NCBI GenBank assembly: GCA_025464545.1 | Contig: JAODMA010000505.1 | Location: 1-5,368 of the forward strand | Direction: 5' to 3' | Origin: Arthrobacter sp. | Lineage (GTDB): Bacteria > Actinomycetota > Actinomycetes > Actinomycetales > Micrococcaceae | Length of the DNA stretch: 5,368 bases | In this document: piece by piece, positions 1 through 5,368 of the stretch | Layout of the letters: each line of letters begins with the position of its first letter | Numbering within the stretch: position 1 is the stretch's first letter | The notes under the pieces: model-generated | Databases searched by the model: none | Told to the model about the DNA's origin: nothing | Seen by the model: only the letters and a program-made list of their open reading frames with translations | Made by a program: the position numbers and the translations under genes

Positions 1-1584
1 GGAGGCTGGAACGTCAGCCACAGCGGGGACGCCGGGACCTCGCTGGAGCTGGTCGACGGGCAGCTGCGCGACCAGGCGCTGAAGCTCGACATCACCCAGT
101 ACGCCTCGGGCGATGTCACGCTGACGAGCCCACGGGTGGACGTCGAGCCCGGCAAGACCTACCTGTTCAAGGCGTTCACCACCAGCGACGCGGACTTTAC
201 GCTGCTGGCCCGCCGGCACCACGCCGACGGCAGCACGACTCTGGAGCAGTTGCCGAACCCTCTCGAACGTCCGGGCAATATCCCGTTCACGGTGAGCGAC
301 GCGTTCGAGAGCGGAGACACGACGACCGCGGTGGAGTACGTCTTCCGGCTCGCGTCGCAGGGCGCCGTCACGGTCGAGGGCGCGTACCTCGAAGCGGCGG
401 ACGACGTCCGGCTGCCGCCCCCCGCGACGACGGCCCCCACCCTCGTCCCCAACCCCGAGCTCGCCGGTCCCCAGCCGGGCGCACCCGACCCATGGTCCCC
501 ATACGCCTCCGGGGCGTCGACCGTGGAGTCCGGGCGCAGCGAGGACAAGGACGGCAGCTTCCTCTGGACCCGCATCGCGAACTACCAGAACGGTGAGGCG
601 AAGTGGCAGTACCCGCCGGTCCCGGTGACCACCGACCGGTACTTCGAGTTCCGCGCGACCTACCGGTCTGAGCGCGAGGTGGACGTAGTGGCAGAGTTCG
701 AGCTCGCGGACGGTGGGCGCGTGTTCCACAACCTGGAGACGGTGCCGCCGGCGGGAGAGTGGACGATGATCAGGGAGGCGTTCCAGGTCCCCGACGGGGC
801 GAAGACGGCGATGGTCACCCTGGTGTCGCACGGGGACGGCACCACCGGCGTCCGCGGCTATTCGCTGATCGACGTCACCAAGCCAGGACCCCTCCGCTGG
901 CACCAGCCCATGGTCTCGATCACGTTCGACGACGGCTGGCAGTCGGTGTACGACCGCGCCCTGCCTCTGCTGAACAAGCACGACTTCCGGTCCACCCAGT
1001 ACATCAATGCCAGCTCCATCGAGACGCCGAACTTCATGACGGCCGCCGAGCTGCAGCAGATGCACGAGGCCGGACATGAGATCGCCGCACACAGCTACCA
1101 ACACGTCGATCTCACCTCGATCGGCGCCGACCGGCTGGACGAGGAGATGCGGAAGAGTGAGGAGGCGCTGGCGGCTGCCGGCCTCGGCACCGACAACCTG
1201 GCACCGCCGTACGGCCGGTCCGACCCCCAGGTCGACTGGTACGCGAGCAAATACTTTGACATCGTGCGCGGGACGGACGAGGGCATCAACATCCGGCAGA
1301 ACCTCGAACCGCACGATCTGAAGGTCTTCTACGTGACCGACGAGACCACGCCGCACGACCTGACCGAAGCACTCGCCGAGACGTCCCGAGTGAACGGCTG
1401 GCTCATCCTGGTCTACCACCAGATCGCGACCCCCGGGTCGACCGGCACTCAGGAGAACACGGTCGTGGCGGACCGGAGCACCATCACCAGCGACGTTCTA
1501 GCCGCCCAGCTGCAGCTCATCGACGAAAGCGGCATCGAAGTCCAGCCGGTCGCGCAGGCGTTCGAGCAGTTGCAGGGCCAGTGA
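1..1584 (+). CDS. Modular polysaccharide deacetylase (NodB/CE4), 5' end outside window
   Basis: This frame is open from base 1 to the TGA at 1582-1584 (527 residues visible), so the true start and any signal peptide lie upstream; the GTG at 136 is internal to the first module. Numbering from base 1, residues 1-137 form a beta-rich, CBM4/9-like module with an L-x-SPRV-x-V-x-PG-x-x-YL pattern. A Pro/Thr linker follows (about 139-147), then a second beta-sandwich module (about 148-297), then a NodB domain (about 303-520). The NodB motifs visible are TFDDG (D310 likely base, D311 metal), HSYQH (H364 and H368, metal) and LVYH (H473, likely catalytic acid). Motif 3 reads APPYG (401-405), with Ala where CE4 enzymes usually have Arg. 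CE4 enzymes hydrolyse N- or O-acetyl groups on glycans such as chitin, peptidoglycan, poly-GlcNAc or acetylxylan; the substrate cannot be read from sequence. Export is inferred from the modules and neighbours. Deacetylase fold is confident, CBM assignment moderate. Confidence 0.9.
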   Translation, partial: GGWNVSHSGDAGTSLELVDGQLRDQALKLDITQYASGDVTLTSPRVDVEPGKTYLFKAFTTSDADFTLLARRHHADGSTTLEQLPNPLERPGNIPFTVSDAFESGDTTTAVEYVFRLASQGAVTVEGAYLEAADDVRLPPPATTAPTLVPNPELAGPQPGAPDPWSPYASGASTVESGRSEDKDGSFLWTRIANYQNGEAKWQYPPVPVTTDRYFEFRATYRSEREVDVVAEFELADGGRVFHNLETVPPAGEWTMIREAFQVPDGAKTAMVTLVSHGDGTTGVRGYSLIDVTKPGPLRWHQPMVSITFDDGWQSVYDRALPLLNKHDFRSTQYINASSIETPNFMTAAELQQMHEAGHEIAAHSYQHVDLTSIGADRLDEEMRKSEEALAAAGLGTDNLAPPYGRSDPQVDWYASKYFDIVRGTDEGINIRQNLEPHDLKVFYVTDETTPHDLTEALAETSRVNGWLILVYHQIATPGSTGTQENTVVADRSTITSDVLAAQLQLIDESGIEVQPVAQAFEQLQGQ

Positions 1585-1642
1585 TCACCATTCGGCGGTG
1601 TGGCCCGGCGCCGTCGGCCCCCCGAAATGAACGGCGAAACCC

Positions 1643-3430
1643 ATGACCAGAACGAGATCCAGCTTGGCGCGGGGGCGCACCAGGCTTGTGACCATCGGGG
1701 TGGCCGTGGCGGCCATGGCCGCCGCACTGCTGACGCCCGGGGTGGCGAACGCCGCGGTGGGCAACTCCGCGCCCTCGGCGCTGGTGTCGTTCACCTTCGA
1801 CGACGGCATGGCCAGCTCCATCACGCAGGCCGCGCCGACGCTCAAGAAGTATGGGCTCACCGGCACGAACTACGTCGTCACCAACTGCGTCGGCATGACG
1901 ACCGTGCCGAACAACTGCCGGGCCGACACGGACGTGCCCTACATGACGTGGGACCAGATCCTGCAGCTGCAGAACACCTACGGGTGGGAGATCGGGTCGC
2001 ACACCGTCGCCCACCAGTGCCTCGTGAGCGCCGGCGGCGACTGCCAGCCGACCAAGCTGACGGCCGCTCAGGTGGATGCCGAGCTAGCCAACAGCAAGGC
2101 CGCGCTGGCGGCGCGCGGCATCAACGCGACCGCGTTCGCCCCGCCGTACGGCGACTACGACATGTCGGCGGTCGCCCGGGTGGCCAAGTACTACACCTCG
2201 ATGCGCGGCTTCGCCGACACGGGCAACAACATCTGGCCGCTCGGCGACTACCTCCTGCGCAACGTCCCCGTCCAGGAGGTGACCACCCCGGTCGCCACCC
2301 TGAAGGCCAAGGTCGACGAGGCCATTGCCAACAAGACCTGGGCCGTGTTCACCTTCCACGACATCAGACCGAATCCGAGCCGGAACCCGGACGCCTACCA
2401 GTACGGCACCGCCGAGCTCGACCAGCTGGCCGCCTACGTGAAGACCAAGGTGGCGGCCGGCCAGATCAAGAACGTCAACATCAGCAAGGGCCTGGTGACC
2501 GGCACCCCCAACAAGATGCCGAACCCCACGTTCAACAACGGCCTCGGGGACGGCTGGCGCACCGATGCGCCGGCGACGATCACCGCGGACGCCGCGAACA
2601 ACGGCAGCTACCCCGACTTCGCCAAGTCGGTCAAGCTCGTGTCGGGCGCAACGCAGGGACACCTGTTCTCGCCGCAGGTCGCCGTCAGCCCCGGGACCAA
2701 CTACCTGTACAAGACCTACCTCAACGTCGCGGCGATCACGAGCGGTGAGGTGGCCTTCTACGTCGACGAGTACAACGCGGCCGGAACCTGGGTCTCCGGG
2801 CAGTACCGCAAGCGGGAGAACTCCCGGTGGGTGGAGGCGCTGAACTTCACCTACACGCCGAGCTCGACCAACGTCGCCAAGGCCAGTCTCCAGGTGATCG
2901 TCGCGGGGACCGGCATCAAGGCCTACCTGGACAATGTGCAGCTGCTGGCGCTCGGCGCGGGGACGACCCCGCCGCCGCCGTCCAACCTCGTCGCCAACGG
3001 CACGTTCGACGCCGGCATCGGCAGTGGCTGGAGGACCGACGCTACGACCGCCATCGTGGCCGACAACGCCGGCAACGGCGCCCCGGCCAACCCGGTGAAC
3101 TCGGTGAAGCTGCAGGGAAGGACGGCCAACGGCCACCTGTTCTCGCCGCAGGTCAACGTAACGCCGGGCAACTACAACATCTCGGCGTACCTTAACATCA
3201 AGAACCGCACCGCCGGTGAGGTCGGCTGGTACATCGACGAGTACAACGCCAACGGCAACTGGATCTCCGGGCAGTGGAAGCTCGCCAGCACCGCGCTCGG
3301 CGTCTCCAACGTCAACCTGGCGTACTCGCCGAGCACGACCAGCGTCGCGAAGGCCAGCCTGCAGGTGTACGTCACCGCCAACTCCGGAGTGCTGGCCTAC
3401 GTGGACGACCTCCGCTGGTGGCGGCGCTGA
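1643..3430 (+). CDS. Secreted polysaccharide deacetylase with two C-terminal carbohydrate-binding-like modules
   Basis: The product is 595 residues. The ATG at 1643 is the first usable start: an in-frame TGA sits at 1628-1630, and the N-terminus is a good Sec signal (Arg-rich n-region to residue 14, hydrophobic 15-31, predicted cleavage after ANA at 35-37). No strong Shine-Dalgarno is visible, only a weak GGCGAA. The NodB/CE4 domain (about 45-280) has TFDDG (D53 base, D54 metal), HTVAH (H120 and H124, metal), APPYG (166-170) and FTFHD (H239, likely acid), so the catalytic set appears intact apart from motif 3 Arg replaced by Ala. Two 142-residue beta-sandwich modules follow, joined by a TTPPPPS linker (441-447). 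They resemble CBM4/9-type glycan-binding domains and probably hold the enzyme on its polymer. The gene starts 58 bp after the upstream deacetylase and overlaps the GH10 gene by one base, implying co-transcription. Deacetylation of a polysaccharide is confident; xylan, chitin-like or self-made polymer remains open. Confidence 0.93.
   Translation: MTRTRSSLARGRTRLVTIGVAVAAMAAALLTPGVANAAVGNSAPSALVSFTFDDGMASSITQAAPTLKKYGLTGTNYVVTNCVGMTTVPNNCRADTDVPYMTWDQILQLQNTYGWEIGSHTVAHQCLVSAGGDCQPTKLTAAQVDAELANSKAALAARGINATAFAPPYGDYDMSAVARVAKYYTSMRGFADTGNNIWPLGDYLLRNVPVQEVTTPVATLKAKVDEAIANKTWAVFTFHDIRPNPSRNPDAYQYGTAELDQLAAYVKTKVAAGQIKNVNISKGLVTGTPNKMPNPTFNNGLGDGWRTDAPATITADAANNGSYPDFAKSVKLVSGATQGHLFSPQVAVSPGTNYLYKTYLNVAAITSGEVAFYVDEYNAAGTWVSGQYRKRENSRWVEALNFTYTPSSTNVAKASLQVIVAGTGIKAYLDNVQLLALGAGTTPPPPSNLVANGTFDAGIGSGWRTDATTAIVADNAGNGAPANPVNSVKLQGRTANGHLFSPQVNVTPGNYNISAYLNIKNRTAGEVGWYIDEYNANGNWISGQWKLASTALGVSNVNLAYSPSTTSVAKASLQVYVTANSGVLAYVDDLRWWRR
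2522..2947 (+). repeat. Tandem module A (first copy of duplicated glycan-binding-like module)
   Basis: These 426 bp encode 142 residues inside the second deacetylase (residues 294-435), starting NPTF and ending DNVQLL. By hand alignment about 68 of 143 aligned positions match the copy at 2996-3421. Shared blocks include GWRTDA, SVKL, GHLFSPQV, a DEYNA-x-G-x-W-x-SGQ segment and VAKASLQV. Alternating hydrophobic strands and conserved aromatics suit a jelly-roll carbohydrate-binding fold, which is an inference. Confidence 0.85.
2996..3421 (+). repeat. Tandem module B (second copy of duplicated glycan-binding-like module)
   Basis: This second copy is also 142 codons (residues 452-593), starts NGTF and ends just before the gene's last two codons. 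It lies 474 bp downstream of copy A, dropping to 471 bp after a one-codon gap. A 21-base stretch encoding the HLFSPQV segment is identical (2660-2680 and 3134-3154), and 16 bases encoding DEYNA are identical (2763-2778 and 3234-3249). It differs from copy A in having more exposed Trp (WYIDEY, GQW, RWW), which could alter ligand preference. Confidence 0.85.
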
Positions 3431-3432
3431 TG
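3417..3432 (+). promoter_or_regulatory. TGATG stop-start overlap: translational coupling site
   Basis: The TGA of the second deacetylase (3428-3430) and the ATG of the GH10 lipoprotein (3430-3432) share the A at 3430. The only purine-rich stretch just upstream is a weak GGTGGCGG (about 3417-3424). Initiation therefore probably relies largely on ribosomes terminating on the deacetylase gene, which ties the output of the two proteins together. The start choice is fixed by the lipoprotein signal that begins here. Confidence 0.75.
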
Positions 3433-5190
3433 ACCGGGCGCCCGCGCGTACTGATCGTGCTGGCGTCCGGCCTTCTGCTCGCCCTCGCGGGCTGCTCCTC
3501 GAACGACCCGACGCCGAAGCCCGAGGTGGTCGTTGACCAGCTCCGGCAGGACTGGCAGCACACGCCGGGAGTGACGGCCGACGGCGAGGGCCTTCAGGTC
3601 GCGGCCACCGCCAGGCGCATCGTCCAGCAGGACGGCGGAGGAGGCCAGCCGAACCCGACGCTCAACCTGGCCGGCACGCACCTGGTGGTCGGCGGGGACT
3701 TCACCCTCAGCGCGACGTTCGCCGACGTGACCGCGGACGCGTCCTGGGCGCTGTACGACCGGCCCCCGGTGATCGCGGACGAGTTCCGCGTCGAGCCGGC
3801 GGGCCTGCGGCTCACCCTCCGCGGCGACGACCTGGAGATCGCTGTCTTCGACGGCACGCAGAGGAGGGACATGACCGACCCGCAGCCAGCGCACGACGAG
3901 CACGTGACAGTCTCGGATCCGGAGGCCGCGCTCTCGGTACGCCGGTCCGGGGACACGCTCGAGGTCGCGAACGGCGGGGACACCGTGTCGTCGCTGCCCC
4001 TCGGCGGGGTGTTCGAGTCGGGGGAGCTCTGGCTGGGGCTGTCGAGCGACGGCGGCTCCTTCCGGGTCAGCTCCCTCACCGCCACCGCTCCGGAGGGCGC
4101 CTCGCTGACCACCGCGGGCATCGCGGTCACGCAGGCCGAGCAGTCGGCGGACGGGCTGCAGGCCCTGGCCGCCCGGACCCGGCCGGACTTCAAGATCGGT
4201 GCGGCGGTGGCGCTCGGTCCGCTTGCCTCGGACGCGGACTACGCGCGGGAGCTCGTCGGCAACTTCGGCGCCCTCACGCCGGAGAACGCTATGAAGCCGC
4301 AGTTCATCTCCCCGCAGCGGTCCGTGTACACCTTCGAGGAGGCCGACGCGATCCTCGCGATCGCCGAGAGCAAGGGCATGGCGGTGCACGGCCACACCAT
4401 CGCCTTCACCGAGGCGATGCCCCGCTGGATGCAAAAGCTCCCCACCGGCTCCGAGCTGGAGCGCCGTGCCAGCGCCGAGGCCCTGCTCGACTACGTCACC
4501 ACCGTGGTGACGCACTTCAAGGGACGGCTCGACTCGCTCGACGTCGTCAACGAGCCGTTCGACGTCGACCAGGGGACCAGCTTCCAGCAGAACATCTGGT
4601 ACCGCGTCTTCGGGCCCGGCTACCCGGCGGTCGTCTCCCAGGCCGTCTACGACGCCGATCCGGACGTCAAGCAGTTCATCAACGAGAACGGGGCCGACGT
4701 GCCGGGGCACCGCCAGGACGCCCTGCTCAAGCTCGCGCTCGACACCAACGCGCTGGGCGGGCACATCTACGGCGTAGGCCTCCAGGCCCACGTCTACGAC
4801 CTCAAGACCGATGCCATCTCCGCCGACGACCTCACCGAAACGCTCAATCTCTTCGAGGACGCCGGGCTACACGTCCGCATCTCGGAGAACGACGTCACGG
4901 ACGACCAGGGGACGGAGGCCCAGGCGGAGCAGTACGCTACGGTGCTGGCCACCTGTCTGCGTTCGCGTGCCTGCGTCTCCTACACAACGTGGGGCGTGGA
5001 CGACCGCTACAACCGGTGGATCGACGCCGCCGGCCGCCTGCAGCAGGGCCACGACTACCTGTTCGACGACGGGCAGCCGACGCCCGCGTACGACGCGATG
5101 AGGCGTGCGCTGGGGGCTGACCGTCGGGTCGCGGGCGACCAATCGGGGCGGGCCGCTGTTTCTGGGGCGCCAGACGCCCAATTGCCGTAA
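3430..5190 (+). CDS. Lipoprotein GH10 glycoside hydrolase (xylanase-like, divergent active site)
   Basis: The product is 586 residues. The frame runs further upstream, but the ATG at 3430 immediately precedes a lipoprotein signal (hydrophobic 7-20, lipobox L-A-G-C, lipidated C22), so the enzyme should be anchored to the outer face of the membrane. Residues about 75-220 form an unrecognised beta-rich module; about 244-562 is a GH10 barrel of normal length; 563-586 is a short tail. Retaining catalytic residues are visible: acid/base E375 in DVVNEPF and nucleophile E486 in RISEND, 111 residues apart. Also present are EN-x-MK (K289), GHT (H322), GLQAH (Q452, H454), a C-x5-C pair before W521 in TTWGVDD, and W530. 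GH10 enzymes mainly cut beta-1,4-xylan internally. However, the usual GHT-x-x-WH reads GHTIAFT (F326, T327) and ENxMKW reads ENAMKP, so another beta-glycan or altered cleavage is possible. Coupling to two deacetylases suggests an acetylated polymer as substrate. Confidence 0.9.
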   Translation: MTGRPRVLIVLASGLLLALAGCSSNDPTPKPEVVVDQLRQDWQHTPGVTADGEGLQVAATARRIVQQDGGGGQPNPTLNLAGTHLVVGGDFTLSATFADVTADASWALYDRPPVIADEFRVEPAGLRLTLRGDDLEIAVFDGTQRRDMTDPQPAHDEHVTVSDPEAALSVRRSGDTLEVANGGDTVSSLPLGGVFESGELWLGLSSDGGSFRVSSLTATAPEGASLTTAGIAVTQAEQSADGLQALAARTRPDFKIGAAVALGPLASDADYARELVGNFGALTPENAMKPQFISPQRSVYTFEEADAILAIAESKGMAVHGHTIAFTEAMPRWMQKLPTGSELERRASAEALLDYVTTVVTHFKGRLDSLDVVNEPFDVDQGTSFQQNIWYRVFGPGYPAVVSQAVYDADPDVKQFINENGADVPGHRQDALLKLALDTNALGGHIYGVGLQAHVYDLKTDAISADDLTETLNLFEDAGLHVRISENDVTDDQGTEAQAEQYATVLATCLRSRACVSYTTWGVDDRYNRWIDAAGRLQQGHDYLFDDGQPTPAYDAMRRALGADRRVAGDQSGRAAVSGAPDAQLP

Positions 5191-5201
5191 GACCCTTTTT
5201 T
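5140..5201 (+). terminator. Possible imperfect transcription terminator at the end of the GH10 gene
   Basis: A perfect 5-bp stem, TCTGG (5161-5165) with CCAGA (5170-5174), has a 4-base loop. An alternative is GGGCG (5165-5169) with CGCCC (5175-5179). The first hairpin can sit inside a weaker outer pairing of CAAT-x-GGG (5140-5147) with CCC-x-ATTG (5177-5184). A run of six T follows at 5196-5201. The T tract lies more than 10 bases after the stem and the hairpin overlaps the coding end, so this is not a canonical intrinsic terminator. Confidence 0.25.
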
Positions 5202-5368
5202 CCACAGGTTTGAGGCGTATGATCCGCCGCGTCTCAAGGCCGGGCAGGTGGCCTACCGCTGCTCCGGCAGCCTGGGCGACCGCAACGGGCAGTGCCCCGA
5301 TAGTGGCCGCTGGTCCACGGCGAGCAGGATCTTCCGTGTCTGGACAGCCCGTCGAGGATCTCCCGCAG
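5191..5368. other. Unassigned 3' flank, no identifiable gene
   Basis: This 178-bp stretch runs to the window edge. Three partial frames remain open there: + from an ATG at 5219 (50 codons), + in the GH10 frame (no ATG; first GTG at 5248; GC-rich third positions up to about 5340), and - from the edge to a TAG at 5253-5255 (about 37 codons, similarly GC-rich third positions). None gives a peptide I recognise and none has a clear ribosome binding site. An imperfect hairpin pairs TTGAG (5210-5214) with CTCAA (5233-5237). It may be intergenic DNA or the edge of a convergent or following gene. Confidence 0.4.

Noticed and set aside
136..1584. GTG at 136 as the start of the first deacetylase
   Set aside because: The same frame is open to base 1 with coherent module sequence (starting GGWNVS), and no signal peptide follows the GTG, so the gene begins outside the window.
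1602..1619. Hairpin GGCC (1602-1605) with GGCC (1616-1619), plus the palindrome CGGCGCCG, in the 58-bp gap as a terminator or operator
   Set aside because: Short GC palindromes are expected by chance at this composition, no T tract follows, and the gap is too short to imply a separate transcription unit.
1600..2748. 382-codon + strand open frame overlapping the second deacetylase
   Set aside because: Its composition is dominated by Arg, Gly, Ala and Gln, typical of an out-of-frame shadow in high-GC DNA; the overlapping frame has catalytic motifs and a signal peptide.
3274..3429. N-terminal extension of the GH10 protein upstream of 3430
   Set aside because: The extension overlaps the conserved end of module B and reads as low-complexity Arg/Gln/Ala; the lipoprotein signal begins exactly at the ATG at 3430.
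3397..4791. Long antisense open frame (464 codons) opposite the GH10 gene
   Set aside because: It is rich in Arg, Gly, Val and Glu with no domain pattern and is explained by GC bias at the third codon position of the true gene. The same applies to the 350-codon antisense frame at 2084-3136.
5219..5368. New + strand gene starting at the ATG at 5219
   Set aside because: There is no ribosome binding site, third-position GC is weaker than in the neighbouring genes, and the 50-residue peptide has no recognisable feature.

Overview
The window comes from a high-GC Gram-positive bacterium, most likely an actinomycete. The evidence is GC-dominated third codon positions in every convincing reading frame, long GC-rich antisense shadow frames, an Arg-rich Sec-type signal peptide, and a lipoprotein signal with an L-A-G-C lipobox. 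I cannot name a genus.

Layout: three genes lie head to tail on the + strand and fill about 97% of the window. (1) 1-1584 is the 3' part of a gene that begins before the window. It encodes two beta-sandwich, carbohydrate-binding-like modules followed by a C-terminal NodB/CE4 polysaccharide deacetylase domain. (2) After 58 bp, 1643-3430 encodes a secreted NodB/CE4 deacetylase with the opposite order: signal peptide, deacetylase, then two tandem 142-residue beta-sandwich modules that are about half identical to each other. (3) 3430-5190 shares one base with gene 2 and encodes a lipoprotein with an N-terminal beta-rich module and a divergent glycoside hydrolase family 10 (xylanase-like) domain. 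The last 178 bp (5191-5368) hold a T6 tract, possible hairpins and no gene I can identify.

The three products look like one extracytoplasmic toolkit for a single acetylated polysaccharide: two enzymes that remove N- or O-acetyl groups, each carrying its own glycan-binding modules, and a membrane-anchored endo-glycosidase. Two readings are open. One is breakdown of acetylated plant xylan, where CE4 acetylxylan esterases work with a GH10 xylanase. The other is remodelling of a self-made exopolysaccharide, where deacetylases and a tethered hydrolase tailor or clear the polymer. Anchoring of the GH10, changes in its glycone-side active-site residues and the paired deacetylases make me lean slightly to the second reading, but the window holds no glycosyltransferase, transporter or regulator to decide it.

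No RNA gene, mobile element, CRISPR array or convincing promoter was found. The most interesting points are the atypical GH10 active site, the mirror-image architecture of the two deacetylases, and the shared non-canonical CE4 motifs in both.
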